A stretch of DNA of 62,907 nucleotides, taken from Polynucleobacter sp. Lineage in GTDB: Bacteria > Pseudomonadota > Gammaproteobacteria > Burkholderiales > Burkholderiaceae. The stretch is from positions 1 through 62,907 of the forward strand of contig JAUYRJ010000040.1 in assembly GCA_030696845.1 (NCBI GenBank). The letters run 5' to 3'. Shown one piece after another: positions 28,429 through 41,700 of this stretch; within the stretch, counting starts at the first letter, position 1, and every line of letters starts with the position of its first letter. The notes under the pieces were generated by a model that saw nothing but the letters and a program-made list of their open reading frames with translations, ran no database searches and was not told the origin of the DNA. The translations under genes were made by a program, and so were the position numbers.

Positions 28429-29303
28429 TGAATATGAATCCGAATCGCATTATTCCAGCTATCATCGGCTTAGTCCTAATTGGAATTGTTCTCTCCTCCA
28501 GTATTTTTGTGGTGGATCAACGTAAATACGCTGTAGTTTTTGCGTTTGGTCAGTTTGTCCGTACCGCAGAAGAACCCGGCTTGCATTTCAAACTGCCTGC
28601 CCCTTTTCAGAATATCCGCTTCTTTGATCGCCGCATTATGACGATTGATAATCCAGAAGCCGAGCGTTACATTACCGCTGAGAAGAAAAATTTATTGGTT
28701 GATTCCTATGTCAAGTGGCGCATTATTGATCCGCGCAAATTTTTCATCAGCTTTAAGGGTGATGAGCGCATGGCTTCTGACCGATTAACACAATTGGTTC
28801 GTTCGGCGCTAAATGAGGAATTTACTAAGCGGACAATACGCGAGATTATTTCCGAGCAGCGCGATGAGGTGATGCAAAACATTCGCAAAAAAGTTTCAGT
28901 GGATGCAACCGAAATCGGTGTTGAGATTGTGGATGTCCGTTTAAAGCGAATCGATCTCTTAGCCGAGATTAGTGACTCGGTTTATCGCCGTATGGAGGCC
29001 GAGCGTAAGCGCGTTGCGAACGAACTGCGTTCAACGGGCGCCGCAGAGTCAGATAAGATTCGCGCGGATGCCGAGCGCCAGCGTGATGTCATTTTGGCGG
29101 AAGCCTATCGCGATGCGCAGCGTATCAAGGGTGCGGGCGATGCTCGCGCAACCGCTTTGTATTCCGAGGCCTTTGGTCGCGATCCGCAGTTTGCCCAGTT
29201 TTATCGTAGCTTAGAGGCGTATCGCGGTTCACTGAAAGACAAGAAGGACATCATGGTCATCGAGCCGAATAATGAGTTCTTTAAGTACCTTAATAAAAAA
29301 TAA
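28428..29303 (+). CDS. hflC: protease modulator HflC
   Basis: Partner of HflK in the FtsH-regulating complex. An N-terminal membrane helix (IIPAIIGLVLIGIVLSSSIFVV) is followed by the band-7 domain (VDQRKYAVVFAFGQFVRTAEEPGLHFKLP) and a coiled coil rich in Ala/Glu/Arg (EAYRDAQRIKGAGDARAT). At 291 residues it is typical. The start overlaps the hflK stop (TAATG). Confidence 0.95.
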   Translation: MNMNPNRIIPAIIGLVLIGIVLSSSIFVVDQRKYAVVFAFGQFVRTAEEPGLHFKLPAPFQNIRFFDRRIMTIDNPEAERYITAEKKNLLVDSYVKWRIIDPRKFFISFKGDERMASDRLTQLVRSALNEEFTKRTIREIISEQRDEVMQNIRKKVSVDATEIGVEIVDVRLKRIDLLAEISDSVYRRMEAERKRVANELRSTGAAESDKIRADAERQRDVILAEAYRDAQRIKGAGDARATALYSEAFGRDPQFAQFYRSLEAYRGSLKDKKDIMVIEPNNEFFKYLNKK

Positions 29304-29315
29304 GAAGTTCGTATC

Positions 29316-30509
29316 GTGAATCGCTGGTTACTGCCTGAAGATATTGCTGACGTTCTGCCTGCCAACGCGCGTAAAGTCGAGCAACTTCGTCGCGACTTAC
29401 TCGATCTCTATCGATCCTATGGCTACGAATTGGTTGCGCCCCCTTTACTGGAGTTTCTGGATTCCTTATTGACGGGCACGGGGTCGGACCTGAATTTACA
29501 AACCTTCAAACTGGTAGACCAGTTGTCGGGGAGAACCTTAGGTTTGCGTGCCGACATCACGCCACAGGTTGCCCGGATTGATGCGCATTTGTTAAACCGC
29601 TCGGGTGTTACCCGGCTTTGTTATGCGGGATCCGTTGCGCATACGAGAGCCCCTATGGGCAGCGCCTCGCGCGAGGAATTACAGCTTGGTGCGGAGATAT
29701 ACGGCCATGCTGGCTGGGAGGCCGATCTTGAGGCCTTGTCTTTGCTTTTGCAAACCCTTCAGACCGCAGGGCTCAAACAGATCTATCTTGATCTATCGCA
29801 CGCCGGAATACTTGCCGGCATTTTGGAGGGACATGCGATTGCGAAAGAGGAAATCGAGACTCTTTATAGCCTCTTGCAAAGCAAAGACCGCGCGCGCTTA
29901 GGGCAGTGGTCAAGCGCCTTGCCAAAGCCAGTCGGGCAGGCCTTGATGGCGCTTACTGAACTTAATGGCCCTTGCGCAGCAGTTTTAGCTAATGCAAGGT
30001 CGGGCCCCTTAGCGCTTCCCAACAATACCCTGGTTACTGAAGCATTGGCTTTGCTCGAACGTTTGTCATTCGCCTTAGCTAATTTATCTCCGGCGCCAGA
30101 GGTCAGTATCGATTTGGCCGATTTACGTGGCTACCAGTACCACAGTGGCATGATGTTTACCGCTTATGTTGATCAATTATCACAACCCATCGCACGTGGC
30201 GGTCGTTATGATCATGTTGGAAAAGCGTTTGGCCGCGCCAGGCCTGCGACGGGGTTTTCCTTAGATTTATTAACGCTCGCCAATTTATCGACGGGGGCGG
30301 TTGAACGCTCAGCTATTTTGGCGCCATGGCAGGATGATGTTGCTTTAATGGAAGCAATTGCAACACTGCGGGCTGCCGGTGAAATCGTAGTACAACTTGC
30401 TGCAAATGACGTTGCCAAGACCGCCGAGTATCGATTGGATCGCGCCCTAGTAAAGCAGGGCGATCGTTGGTGTGTGCAGGCTCGGGTTGCCAGTGGCGAC
30501 CCGAGTTAA
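29316..30509 (+). CDS. hisZ: ATP phosphoribosyltransferase regulatory subunit HisZ
   Basis: A histidyl-tRNA synthetase paralogue lacking the anticodon domain; it forms a complex with short-form HisG to start histidine synthesis. Class-II-like motifs are recognisable (VEQLRRDLLDLYRSYGYELVAPPLLE; LRADITPQVARIDAHLL; GGRYDHVGKAFGRARPATGFSLDL), but HisRS-specific residues for tRNA charging are altered. Length 397. GTG start, 12 bases after hflC. Its presence implies a short HisG elsewhere in the genome. Confidence 0.93.
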   Translation: MNRWLLPEDIADVLPANARKVEQLRRDLLDLYRSYGYELVAPPLLEFLDSLLTGTGSDLNLQTFKLVDQLSGRTLGLRADITPQVARIDAHLLNRSGVTRLCYAGSVAHTRAPMGSASREELQLGAEIYGHAGWEADLEALSLLLQTLQTAGLKQIYLDLSHAGILAGILEGHAIAKEEIETLYSLLQSKDRARLGQWSSALPKPVGQALMALTELNGPCAAVLANARSGPLALPNNTLVTEALALLERLSFALANLSPAPEVSIDLADLRGYQYHSGMMFTAYVDQLSQPIARGGRYDHVGKAFGRARPATGFSLDLLTLANLSTGAVERSAILAPWQDDVALMEAIATLRAAGEIVVQLAANDVAKTAEYRLDRALVKQGDRWCVQARVASGDPS

Positions 30510-30535
30510 TTTTGATTGATGTTTTGTTTTATTGA

Positions 30536-31900
<1,365 letters not shown>

Positions 31901-31968
31901 GGCGGGCTCATTTTTCAATCCATGAAGCCGAGTAGTTTGCTGTTAAAGACTTACTTGGCTCAAAAAAA

Positions 31969-32055
31969 TGGTGCCCAGAAGAGGACTCGAACCTCCACAA
32001 CCTTTCGATCGCCAGCACCTGAAGCTGGTGCGTCTACCAATTTCGCCATCTGGGC
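31969..32055 (-). tRNA. tRNA-Leu (anticodon CAG)
   Basis: On the minus strand the 87-nt segment folds as a class II tRNA: acceptor stem GCCCAGA/TCTGGGC, D-arm with GGTAGACGC, anticodon arm CCAGC-TTCAGGT-GCTGG with CAG in the middle, a variable arm, and TTCGAGTC in the T-arm. CCA is encoded at the 3' end. It reads CUG codons. It lies antiparallel between purA and rnr. Confidence 0.97.
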
Positions 32056-32065
32056 ATTGGGCTCT

Positions 32066-32071
32066 ATTATA
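32066..32071 (-). promoter_or_regulatory. probable -10 element of the tRNA-Leu gene
   Basis: A perfect TATAAT on the minus strand lies ten bases before the mature tRNA 5' end. No good -35 is seen. The same short spacer must also hold the rnr upstream region on the other strand. Confidence 0.55.
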
Positions 32072-32122
32072 GGGTCTACGGTATCGGTTTGGCCGATATT
32101 GATATAAAACCCATCCCATTGA

Positions 32123-34498
32123 ATGCGAGCTATGCGTAAATCCGAAACCCGAGTACCCCGCGAAACCGATCGCCTCGGTACGATCCAGGGCCATCGCGAT
32201 GGCTTCGGCTTCGTGGTTCCAGACGATGCGGGTGAAGATATTTTCCTCTCCGAGCGGGAGATGTCCCGAGTTATGCATGGCGATCGCGTCAAAGTCCGGG
32301 TTTTGGGAACCGATCGCCGTGGGCGACCTGAAGGGCAAATTGTGGAGGTCATTACGCATGTCAATCGCTTGGTAATCGGCCGCCTTCTGAATGAAAACGG
32401 TGTTCTGATTGTCGCGCCGGAAGATAAGCGCATTGGTCACGATATTTTGATTCCACCTAAAGGTCAGCTTAACGCAAAGTTAGGACAAGTTGTCAGCGTA
32501 GAAATCATTGACTATCCCGATAGCTATCGTCAGGCGGTAGGTCGTGTGATTGAGGTGCTGGGTGAGATCGATGATCCCGGCATGGAGATCGAGATCGCCG
32601 TGCGTAAGTATGGCGTTCCCCATGAGTTTTCCGCCGCCACCATGAAGGAAGCCGCTGCATTGCCAGACGAGGTGTTGCAGTCGGATGTGGAAGGGCGGGT
32701 CGATTTGCGCGATGTGCCTTTGGTAACGATTGATGGTGCGGATGCGCGTGACTTTGATGATGCGGTGTATTGTGAGCCGACCCAATTTGGCAAATCCAAA
32801 GCGTGGCGCTTGATCGTGGCAATTGCCGACGTATCGCATTACGTCAAGCCTGGCAACGCTCTTGATGAAGAGGCGTTACTGCGTGCCACCTCCGTGTATT
32901 TTCCGCGCCGGGTTATTCCAATGTTGCCGGAAAAGATTTCCAATGGCCTATGTTCACTTAACCCCGGTGTAGATCGTTTGTGTATGGTCTGCGACTCGGT
33001 GATCGATGTGCATGGTGAGGTTTTGGCATACCAGTTCTATCCCGCAGTCATGCACTCTGCGCAGCGCTTTACCTATGATGCGGTGTGGGAAGTGATTAGC
33101 AATTCTAATGGACCGGATGCCGCGCGCTTTGCCCAGTTCCGTCCGTTGCTAAACAATCTGTATGCCCTATTTAAGATTCTGCTCTCCGCCCGCGAAAAGC
33201 GTGGCGCGATTGATTTTGAAACAACCGAAACCCAAATCATCAGCAATGAACTGGGTAAGATTTTGCGCATTGAGCCACGGACACGAAATGATGCCCACCG
33301 TCTGATTGAAGAGTGCATGTTGACGGCTAACGTCTGCGCTGCTGATTTTCTGCAAAAGAATGAACACTTAGGCTTGTATCGCGTACACGCCGAGCCGTCC
33401 GAAGAAAAAATTATGACCTTACGGCAGGTGCTTCGAACCTCTTCATTAAGTTTAGGCGGTGGTGAAAAGCCAAAACCCAAAGACTTTGCCAAGCTCATTA
33501 AAGAAATTAAACCCAGACCCGATGCCACTATGCTCCAGTCGGTGGTTCTGCGGTCAATGCAGCAGGCGGTCTACCAGCCGGATAATGTGGGTCACTTTGG
33601 TTTGTCGTATCCTGCTTATGCGCATTTCACGAGCCCGATTCGGCGCTACCCGGATTTATTAGTGCACCGGGCAATTAAAGCGATTTTGCAGAAAAAACCC
33701 TATCACCCTGCGTTGCCTGAGCGCGTGCCCCTCAATCTAACCTTGCCACGTAAGGGGCAGGCTCGTACCAATGCGGCTGAAGCAAAAAAATCGCACAGTG
33801 CCAGTAAGGCCGCCGGCCCTCAAAAAGGAAAAGGGGCTGCAGCCAGTGGCGCTTTAGCTGTTTGGGGTCAGTTGGGGGTTCACTGTTCCTCGAATGAGCG
33901 ACGGGCTGATGAGGCATCGCGCGATGTGGAGGCGTGGCTTAAGTGCTACTACATGCGCGATCACCTTGGGCAGGAATATGCTGGAACCATTACGGGCGTT
34001 GCCAGTTTTGGATTATTTATCCAGCTTGAGAACTTGTTTGTAGAGGGCATGGTGCATGTCACAGAATTGGGCGGTGATTATTATCAATATGATGAAGCCC
34101 GCCAAGAGTTGCGTGGAGAGCGCACCGGCATGCGCCACCGTTTAGGTGATCGCTTGCATGTGCTCGTGAGTCGGGTTGATTTAGATGCCCGCAAGATTGA
34201 GTTTAGTCTCGTTAAGTCGGTTGTAACGGAGCGTGACGGAGTTCGAGGCCGCAGTCTAGTATTAGCCAGCGATACGGGCAAGCCTAATAAAAAAGCAGCA
34301 TCTAAAAAATCGCGTCCCGCCAGTAAGGCGCCAAAAAAACATGCTGGCGTGAATGTGAATGCCGCTAAAGCGACGGGTAAGTTGGGCGCAAAGCAAGCAA
34401 AAGCAGTTAAACCGGTACAGGGCAGATCAGCACCTGCTAGGTTGGCTGGAAAACCCGCGGGCGGCAAACCGCCCGCTCGCAAAGGAAAGCGCTCATGA
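32123..34498 (+). CDS. rnr: ribonuclease R
   Basis: Processive 3'-5' exoribonuclease for structured RNA. A cold-shock domain begins almost at once ([16 protein letters not shown], residue ~20), so the winged-helix domain that precedes it in E. coli RNase R is missing. The RNB catalytic motif [13 protein letters not shown] is near residue 207, and the S1 domain starts at [17 protein letters not shown]. Between HRAIKAIL and [15 protein letters not shown] there are about 61 residues, Lys/Ala-rich, versus about 25 in E. coli. The C-terminus is a Lys/Ala/Pro tail. Start ATG 32123 or 32132. It overlaps rlmB by four bases. Confidence 0.95.
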   Translation: MRAMRKSETRVPRETDRLGTIQGHRDGFGFVVPDDAGEDIFLSEREMSRVMHGDRVKVRVLGTDRRGRPEGQIVEVITHVNRLVIGRLLNENGVLIVAPEDKRIGHDILIPPKGQLNAKLGQVVSVEIIDYPDSYRQAVGRVIEVLGEIDDPGMEIEIAVRKYGVPHEFSAATMKEAAALPDEVLQSDVEGRVDLRDVPLVTIDGADARDFDDAVYCEPTQFGKSKAWRLIVAIADVSHYVKPGNALDEEALLRATSVYFPRRVIPMLPEKISNGLCSLNPGVDRLCMVCDSVIDVHGEVLAYQFYPAVMHSAQRFTYDAVWEVISNSNGPDAARFAQFRPLLNNLYALFKILLSAREKRGAIDFETTETQIISNELGKILRIEPRTRNDAHRLIEECMLTANVCAADFLQKNEHLGLYRVHAEPSEEKIMTLRQVLRTSSLSLGGGEKPKPKDFAKLIKEIKPRPDATMLQSVVLRSMQQAVYQPDNVGHFGLSYPAYAHFTSPIRRYPDLLVHRAIKAILQKKPYHPALPERVPLNLTLPRKGQARTNAAEAKKSHSASKAAGPQKGKGAAASGALAVWGQLGVHCSSNERRADEASRDVEAWLKCYYMRDHLGQEYAGTITGVASFGLFIQLENLFVEGMVHVTELGGDYYQYDEARQELRGERTGMRHRLGDRLHVLVSRVDLDARKIEFSLVKSVVTERDGVRGRSLVLASDTGKPNKKAASKKSRPASKAPKKHAGVNVNAAKATGKLGAKQAKAVKPVQGRSAPARLAGKPAGGKPPARKGKRS

Positions 34499-35235
34499 AG
34501 CAAATTATGTTGGGTTTTCATGCGATTCAGGCGCGACTGCGCTTGGATCCCGATAGCCTAAAAGCAGTCTACTTTGATCCGGCACGACGCGATCGCCGTA
34601 TGGGCGATTTTCTAAAGCAAGCAGAATCGATTTTGGGTGAACGTCTGCACTCAGCGGATTCAGAGCGCTTGCATAAGCTAGCTGGACACGATCGCCATCA
34701 AGGTGTAGTGGCTTTAGCTGAAAAAATGACGGTCGCCCGAACCTTGGCCGAGCTGGTTGATGGTATTGAGGGTAAGCCCCTCTTGCTGGTGCTTGATGGC
34801 GTTACGGACCCGCATAACCTCGGAGCCTGTTTGCGGGTTGCCGATGGTGCTGGCGTTCATGGCGTCGTGGTTCCAAAAGATCGCTCAGCCCACATTAATG
34901 CTACTGTTAGCAAGGTCTCTAGCGGCGCCTCAGAGGTGATGCCACTCATTACCGTTACCAATTTAGCGCGCAGTATGCGCGAGATGCAGGAAATGGGGAT
35001 CTGGCTGATTGGTACGGATGATCAGGCTGAAAAGTCGATATACGATATCGATCTGACTGGTCCGATTGCGATTGTGATGGGAGCTGAAGGCGAAGGTATG
35101 CGACGCTTAACCCGTGAGCACTGCGATCAGCTCGTGCGCATTCCGATGCATGGAGTCGTTGAGAGTTTAAATGTCTCTGTGGCAAGCGGGGTTTGCCTCT
35201 ATGAATCCTTGCGGCAGCGTACGCTTAAAAAATAA
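34495..35235 (+). CDS. rlmB: 23S rRNA (guanosine(2251)-2'-O)-methyltransferase RlmB
   Basis: SPOUT/TrmH family enzyme for Gm2251. An N-terminal substrate-binding domain ([21 protein letters not shown]) precedes motif 1 ([21 protein letters not shown]), motif 2 ([10 protein letters not shown]) and motif 3 ([23 protein letters not shown]). Length 246 is standard. It overlaps rnr (ATGA), the usual pairing. The convergent tal gene begins its stop codon only nine bases downstream, with no visible terminator. Confidence 0.95.
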   Translation: MKQIMLGFHAIQARLRLDPDSLKAVYFDPARRDRRMGDFLKQAESILGERLHSADSERLHKLAGHDRHQGVVALAEKMTVARTLAELVDGIEGKPLLLVLDGVTDPHNLGACLRVADGAGVHGVVVPKDRSAHINATVSKVSSGASEVMPLITVTNLARSMREMQEMGIWLIGTDDQAEKSIYDIDLTGPIAIVMGAEGEGMRRLTREHCDQLVRIPMHGVVESLNVSVASGVCLYESLRQRTLKK

Positions 35236-35244
35236 GCCCTAGCG

Positions 35245-36198
35245 TTAGCTTTTCAGCAACGCTTCTAAGGTATTGATGTCTGAGCAAAAAGCCCGGATGC
35301 CTTCAGCTAGCTTTTCAGTCGCCATCGCATCATCATTGAGTTGCAGGCGAAATGCGGATTCGGATACGCTTAGTCGCTTGATCTCGCAATTACCTGGTTC
35401 GGGAGACAGTTGACGCACGACGGGTTGATTGCTTGCTTGAAGTTCAGCCAAGAGTTCGGGGCTGATGGTCAGCAAATCACAGCCCGCAAGCTGCAGAATC
35501 TGATTGGTGTTGCGAAAACTGGCGCCCATGATTTCGGTCGCAATGCCGAAATGTTTGTAGTACTGGTAAATGCGTTTTACCGATCGCACGCCAGGATCAT
35601 TAGGTCCGCCGTGTTCACTATCATTCCAAGCGCTGCCGAGTTTGGCTTTATTCCAATCCGTAATGCGACCCACAAACGGTGAAATGAGGGTTGCCTGAGC
35701 CGCCCCACAGGCTGCTGCCTGCACCAATGAAAACAGCAAGGTCATATTGCAGTGAATGCCCTCTGCTTCAAGCGCTTTTGCTGCTTCAATGCCTTCCCAG
35801 GTGCTGGCTAATTTAATTAAGACACGTGAGCGGCTGATGCCGTTGGCCTCATATAGGTTAATAAGCTCCCTGGCTTTGGTAATGGTAGCTTTGCAATCGA
35901 AGGAAAGCCTAGCATCCACTTCGGTTGATACACGTCCAGGGACTATTTTTAAGATTTCCAAGCCAAATGCAATCAGGATGCGGTCCATTAGGGCATCAAC
36001 TGGCATATTGGGGTGTGCGTTTCTGACTGACTGAACCAACTGTTGGTAGCTAACTTGCTGGACCGCTTTCAGGATTAACGACGGATTAGTGGTGGCATCT
36101 TGAGGTGCAAATTGCTTCATGCGCTCAAAGTCGCCTGTATCGGCAACCACGGTGGTCATGGTTTTTAATTGGGCTAATGTATTGCTTGCGGTTGTCAT
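35245..36198 (-). CDS. tal: transaldolase
   Basis: Pentose-phosphate enzyme transferring dihydroxyacetone via a Schiff-base lysine. [10 protein letters not shown] is near residue 35; the active lysine is in [16 protein letters not shown] near residue 130, and [10 protein letters not shown] near 180. The frame is open to 36297, but the preferred start is the ATG at 36198, which gives the standard ~317 residues. It diverges from rpiA with an 84-base spacer, pairing two non-oxidative pentose-phosphate enzymes head-to-head. Confidence 0.95.
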   Translation of the reverse strand: MTTASNTLAQLKTMTTVVADTGDFERMKQFAPQDATTNPSLILKAVQQVSYQQLVQSVRNAHPNMPVDALMDRILIAFGLEILKIVPGRVSTEVDARLSFDCKATITKARELINLYEANGISRSRVLIKLASTWEGIEAAKALEAEGIHCNMTLLFSLVQAAACGAAQATLISPFVGRITDWNKAKLGSAWNDSEHGGPNDPGVRSVKRIYQYYKHFGIATEIMGASFRNTNQILQLAGCDLLTISPELLAELQASNQPVVRQLSPEPGNCEIKRLSVSESAFRLQLNDDAMATEKLAEGIRAFCSDINTLEALLKS

Positions 36199-36282
36199 AT
36201 TGCTATCAGATCCGGGTCTAGGGGCGCACACCGTTATAGTGTCGTATATGGAGTAGCATAAATGAATTTGAGGTGAGCTTGA

Positions 36283-36972
36283 ATGGAACAGGATCAATTA
36301 AAGCGGATGGTAGCTGAGGCGGCTCGTGATGAGGTGCTAGCGCTTCCTGCCGGTCAAGTTCTTGGCATTGGCACTGGATCAACCGCCAATTGGTTTATTG
36401 ACCTACTCGCTCCCCATAAAGAGCATTTTGCGGGAGTGGTATCAAGCTCGGTAGCCAGTACCCAGCGTTTACTGCAGCACGGATTTTATGTACTAGACGC
36501 CAATGCAGTAACGGAACTTCCAGCCTACGTGGACGGCGCCGATGAGGTTGATCCATCGGGTTACATGATTAAAGGCGGCGGCGGCGCTTTAACCCGCGAA
36601 AAAATCATTGCCGCGCTGGCACAGCAATTTATTTGCATTTGCGATCAATCCAAGCAAGTCGCCACCTTAGGTAAATTCCCCTTGCCGATTGAAATCATCC
36701 CCTTGGCGCAGGGCTCCGTGATGCGGGCAATGCAGGCCCTTGGGGGCAATCCTTGCCTGCGCTTGATTCCGGGGGCCTCCAACCCATTCGTAACGGATAA
36801 CGGTGGCTGGATTATCGATGTGGCGGGTTTGCATATTGCTAAGCCAGCAGAGCTGGAGACGCTGATTAATCAGATTCCTGGCGTTATTACGGTCGGACTT
36901 TTTACTCAGCAAAAGGCCGATGTATTGCTGCTTGGCGGCCCAAGCGGAGTAAAGCGGATCGTATATTCATAA
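36283..36972 (+). CDS. rpiA: ribose-5-phosphate isomerase A
   Basis: Interconverts ribose-5-phosphate and ribulose-5-phosphate. [13 protein letters not shown] near residue 27, YVDGADEVD near 85, and [12 protein letters not shown] near 97 with the catalytic Asp/Glu/Lys are present. Length 229 is normal. A strong GAGGTGA ribosome-binding site precedes the ATG. It ends at a bidirectional terminator. Confidence 0.96.
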   Translation: MEQDQLKRMVAEAARDEVLALPAGQVLGIGTGSTANWFIDLLAPHKEHFAGVVSSSVASTQRLLQHGFYVLDANAVTELPAYVDGADEVDPSGYMIKGGGGALTREKIIAALAQQFICICDQSKQVATLGKFPLPIEIIPLAQGSVMRAMQALGGNPCLRLIPGASNPFVTDNGGWIIDVAGLHIAKPAELETLINQIPGVITVGLFTQQKADVLLLGGPSGVKRIVYS

Positions 36973-36996
36973 ATTAAAATTGCGTTTGCATCAATA

Positions 36997-37023
36997 AAAA
37001 AGCGGATCTCAGATCCGCTTTTT
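36997..37023. terminator. bidirectional terminator between rpiA and yggX
   Basis: The stem AAAAAGCGGAT/ATCCGCTTTTT with a 5-base loop is flanked by A and T runs. It serves rpiA on plus and the argA-yggX unit on minus. Confidence 0.92.
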
Positions 37024-37057
37024 ATTTGGTTCGGCAGACTCTGCCATATTGCTAAAC

Positions 37058-37333
37058 TCAGTCAGCGCTTGGCGGTACATAGCCCGTCGCCGCGTCGGCA
37101 CCACCTTCGTAAAAATACTTTTCCACTTGCTTTAGAAGGTATTGGCGAGCGCGTGGGTCGGCCATATTGAGGCGATTTTCGTTAATTAGCATGGTTTGGT
37201 GTTTTAGCCAGCCCGCCCACGCCTCTTTTGATACTTCCTGCCAAAGCTTTTTGCCTAATTCGCCGGGAAGCGGCGCGAAATCCATGCCTTCGGCTTCCTT
37301 GTTGAGCTTGATACATTGAACCATGCGTGCCAT
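37058..37333 (-). CDS. yggX: oxidative damage protection / Fe(2+)-trafficking protein YggX
   Basis: A 91-residue cytosolic protein associated with iron-sulfur protection and iron trafficking in enterics. [28 protein letters not shown], with the conserved Cys in the first ten residues, and [25 protein letters not shown] are diagnostic. It lies 58 bases downstream of argA on the same strand and likely shares its transcript. Confidence 0.95.
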   Translation of the reverse strand: MARMVQCIKLNKEAEGMDFAPLPGELGKKLWQEVSKEAWAGWLKHQTMLINENRLNMADPRARQYLLKQVEKYFYEGGADAATGYVPPSAD

Positions 37334-37391
37334 TGCTAAAACCTTTCTAGATGCAATCCGATATTTCTTAAAAACAAACTCCCAGCGCTCA

Positions 37392-38768
37392 TTATGTCAA
37401 GTTTTTGGTAAGTACCATGGACTTACGATCCCAGTTATAAATCTGCTTGCGCTCCTCTGGTAGATCATCGACTGAAGCGCGCATAAAGCCGCGTTTAAGG
37501 AACCAGTGCTCAGTCCGCGTGGTGAGCACAAAAAGCTTCTTAATCCCTTCTTTTTTTGCTCTAGCCTCAATGCGCTTGAGAAGGCGCTCGCCATCACCAG
37601 AGCCTTGAACGTCGGGGTTCACCACGAGGCAAGCCAATTCACCAACGCCATTGGGGAAAGGAAATAGGGCGGCGCAACCAAACAGTACGCGGTCGTGCTC
37701 AATCACCGAAAAGCGGTCGATATCACGCTCGATGACGTCCTGACCTCGGGCAGCCAAAATACCCTCTTCCTCCAAGGGCATTGTCAGTTGCAGGATACCG
37801 CCCACATCATCTTGGTTGGCTTCACGGAGATTTTCAATACCGGATGAGGCTAGCATCATGCCTATGCCATCGTGGGTGAAGAGCTCCTCAAGAAGCGCGC
37901 CATCCCGATTGCAGGGCAGGAAGTGCACACGGCTAACACCCGCTTTAATAGCGCGGCCGGAGAGGTTGAGAAGGGTTTTTTGGCCTGCGGGTAGCTCTGG
38001 ATGGTTGGCGATATAACTTTGCATTTGCGCCAGGGTGAGTTCAGTCATTAAATCACCTTCCTCATCAACCAGGCCAGAGTAGGGGCTTAAGAATAGAATC
38101 TTATCCGCCTTGAGGGCTGCGGCAGTGGATGCGGCAACATCCTCAAACGAGAGGTTAAATGCTTGCCCAGTTGGTGAAAAACCGAGCGGCGAGAGAAGAA
38201 CGATCTTATTGCTATCTAGAGATAGCTTAATTGAGACGGAGTCTACCTTGCGAACTAGGCCGGTGTGAATAAAGTCCACGCCCTCTACCACCCCAAATGG
38301 CATTGCTGTAATGAAGTTGCCTGAAATCACTGAAATGCGTGATCCTGCCATTGGCGTATTGGGGAGGCCGCGACTAAATGCCGCTTCGATGTCAAGACGC
38401 AATTCTCCGGCAGCTTCTTTCACGCACTCCAGCGCTGCAGCATCCGTAATTCGGTAGCCATTCATGAGGCCTTGACCAAATTGGCTCTCAATTTTGCGCA
38501 GGGTTAATTGTTCTTCAATCTGAGGGCGAATCCCATGAACCAGCACAATTCGCATGCCCATGGCGTGCAGCATGGCGATGTCCTCGATGATGCGTTCCAA
38601 GCCGATTTCCTGAACTAATTCGCCCGCAAAGGCAATTACGAAGGTTTTTTCACGAAAGCTATGAATGTATGGCGCGACATCGCGCAGCCAGCCCACAAAA
38701 GGAAAGTTGCTAGGAACCTCTGTCTCGGGAGGGGGTTTGGGGGAAGAGTTGGATGGGGTAGCTGCCAT
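37392..38768 (-). CDS. argA: amino-acid N-acetyltransferase (N-acetylglutamate synthase)
   Basis: First step of arginine synthesis. An amino-acid-kinase-like domain ([37 protein letters not shown]) fills residues ~40-310, followed by a GNAT domain ([31 protein letters not shown]) to the end. About 458 residues. ATG 38768 is preferred over upstream codons because the leader has no family similarity. The hrpA start lies only 20 bases away on the other strand, so their promoters must sit in each other's coding sequence. Confidence 0.94.
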   Translation of the reverse strand: MAATPSNSSPKPPPETEVPSNFPFVGWLRDVAPYIHSFREKTFVIAFAGELVQEIGLERIIEDIAMLHAMGMRIVLVHGIRPQIEEQLTLRKIESQFGQGLMNGYRITDAAALECVKEAAGELRLDIEAAFSRGLPNTPMAGSRISVISGNFITAMPFGVVEGVDFIHTGLVRKVDSVSIKLSLDSNKIVLLSPLGFSPTGQAFNLSFEDVAASTAAALKADKILFLSPYSGLVDEEGDLMTELTLAQMQSYIANHPELPAGQKTLLNLSGRAIKAGVSRVHFLPCNRDGALLEELFTHDGIGMMLASSGIENLREANQDDVGGILQLTMPLEEEGILAARGQDVIERDIDRFSVIEHDRVLFGCAALFPFPNGVGELACLVVNPDVQGSGDGERLLKRIEARAKKEGIKKLFVLTTRTEHWFLKRGFMRASVDDLPEERKQIYNWDRKSMVLTKNLT

Positions 38769-38788
38769 AGTGAGAAAATTATAGGGTG

Positions 38789-41700
38789 ATGCCGCCGATA
38801 AACCAATCAAAATCAGAAACTGTGCCCGCTTCCAACACAGATCGTGCTGGAAAGCGCACACTCTCCATTCGCTTTCCGGAAGAATTACCGGTCTCCAGTC
38901 AGCGGAATACCATTATGGATGCGCTGCGTAGCAACCAGGTGGTGATTGTCTGCGGCGAGACTGGCTCGGGGAAAACCACCCAGTTACCTAAAATTTGCCT
39001 TGAATTAGGCCGCGGCACGATCAATGGGGGGAAGCTGATTGGGCATACCCAGCCCAGGCGGATTGCGGCAACGGCGACTGCCAAGCGGATTGCCCAAGAG
39101 TTGGGCTCGCCAATCGGCCTAGACGTGGGTTACCAAATTCGCTTTACCGATAAAACCACGCCAACCGCATCGATCAAGCTCATGACGGATGGCATTTTGC
39201 TGGCGCAGACCCAGCGCGATCCGTTGCTTAAAGCCTATGACACCCTCATCATTGACGAAGCGCATGAGCGTAGCCTCAACATTGATTTTTTATTAGGCTA
39301 TTTGCGCCAGTTACTGCCAAAGCGCCCCGATCTAAAGGTAATTATCACTTCCGCCACCATCGATGCGCAGCGCTTTTCGCAGCACTTTACGATTGGCGAC
39401 AGGCCGGTTCCGGTGATTGAGGTCAGCGGCAGGCTGTTCCCGGTAGAGCAGCGCTATGCCCCGTTAGAAATCGAGGGCAAAAAAGAGGCTTTGGACTTGT
39501 CCGAAGGCATTGCCAAAGCGATAGGTGATCTATGGCGTGAGGGCGCATCCGGCTCTGGCGATGTGTTGGTTTTTTTGCCGGGAGAGCGGGAAATTCGGGA
39601 TTGTGCTGAAACGCTCCGAAAAGATTCGCTTTTGCAACAGCGCTTTCATCCAGAAGTATTAACTCTCTTTGCTCGTCAGTCGGTCTCAGAGCAGGAGCGG
39701 GTTTTCCAGTCAGGCAATGGGCGCCGCATTATCTTGACAACCAATGTTGCCGAAACTTCCCTTACCGTACCGAATATCCGTTATGTAATCGACAGTGGCT
39801 TGGCGCGGGTGAAGCGCTACTCGTATCGCAATAAGGTTGAGCAACTCCAAATCGAGCCGATCTCGCAAGCTGCAGCCAATCAACGGGCGGGGCGCTGCGG
39901 CCGGGTATCGGATGGCATTTGCATTCGCTTGTATAGCCAGGCTGATTATGAAGCGCGGCCTAAATTTACTGACCCCGAGATTCTGAGGAGTTCATTGGCA
40001 TCGGTCTTGTTGCGCATGAGCGCGCTGCGACTACCTAAGATTCAGGATTTTCCGTTCATCGATCGACCGCTTGGCCGCGCCATTGCCGATGGCATTCAAT
40101 TGCTCGATGAATTGGGCGCCATCGAAAGTGAAGGTGATCACAATACATTTACCTTGACGACGATTGGTAAGGCGCTATCTGATTTGCCGCTTGATCCGCG
40201 TATCGGCCGTATTTTGCTAGCGGCGCGTGAGTACCATGCCCTGCGTGAGGTGACTATCATTGCATCCGCATTGGCCACCCAGGACCCTCGAGAACGGCCC
40301 TTAGATCAGGCCGCTGCTGCCGACCAGGCACATTTGCTGTTCAAGGATGAGAAGTCGGAGTTCTTGAGTTTTGTGAAATTGTGGGATTGGTATCACGATG
40401 CCTTAACCCATAAACACAGCAATCGCCAATTAGAAGCCCTTTGTCGAAGCAAATTTCTGTCGCCGCGGCGCCTGCGCGAGTGGCGTGATGTACATGGGCA
40501 GCTGCATACTATGCTGGGCGAAAAAGGTTGGCGTGAAAACGGTTTACCGGCGACGTATGAGCAAATTCATTTAGCTTTACTGACCGGGCTGTTGGGGCAT
40601 GTTGCCAAAAAAGAAGAGGAAGAGCGTGGCCCCCATGCGGGATCGTATTTGGGCGCACGTGGCATTCGGCCGCACATTTGGCCTGGCTCAAGCTTGGGCA
40701 AAAAAGCAGGCGCTTGGATTTTATCGGGAGAACTTCAAGAAACTAGCCGCCTGTATGCGCGCACCATCGCCAAAATTGAGCCTCAATGGGTTGAGAAAGT
40801 CGCCGCCCATCGCCTGGTGAAATCCTTGAGCGACCCTTTTTGGGACAATCGCCAAGGGGAGGTGATGGCGTTTGAACGTGGCTCGCTATATGGTTTGCCG
40901 ATATATCATGGCCGCAAAGTGCGCTATGCGCCGCACGATAGTCAAGAAACCCGAACCTTATTTATTCAGCAGGCTCTAGTTGGCGCCGAGATGTTTGGCC
41001 GCATGGAAACGCCGGCTCAAGAAAAAGAGCTTGAGGCAACCGCTAAAAAAAGCTTCCCTAGCTGTTTTCAATTCTTTTGGCATAACCGTAAATTAATTCG
41101 GGAGATCGAGGCCTTAGAGCATCGCTCGCGCCGTCCTGATGTGCTTGTTGATGAGCAGCTGCTGTTCGCTTTTTACGACAGTCGTTTGCCGGTTGATGTA
41201 CTAAGCCGCTCGAGCATGCAAGCCTGGCTACAAAAGACCGATGGCGCTGAGCTGAGTTTGCGTTTAGACAAAGCCGACTTGATGCGCCATGAGGCTGCGG
41301 GGATTACGGTAGATCGCTACCCCAAGCAAATCAGTATGGGCGGCGTTCAATTAAATTTGACCTATCACTTTGAGCCCGGCAGCCCTAAAGATGGCGTCAC
41401 CTTAGTCGTGCCGCTGGCCATGCTCAATCAAATTGATGGCCGACGCTGTGAATGGCTAGTGCCTGGGATGTGCGAAGAGAAAACATTGCTTCTGTTAAAA
41501 ACACTACCGCAAAAATTGCGGCGACATTGTGTTCCCCTGCCGGATTATGCGAAGGGTTTTTTGCAACGCATGATGGATACGAAACAATTTGGTCAGGGTG
41601 ATTACATAGACACATTGATTACGGATCTGCGCCGAGAAAAAGGCTTAGAGTTCAAGCGCACCGATTTTCGACCGGAGGCTTTACCAGCTCACTGCGCTAT

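Noticed and set aside
31943-32440. Minus-strand frames of 157-165 codons across tRNA-Leu and the start of rnr
   Set aside because: They cross the tRNA gene and are antisense to conserved rnr coding sequence; shadow frames.
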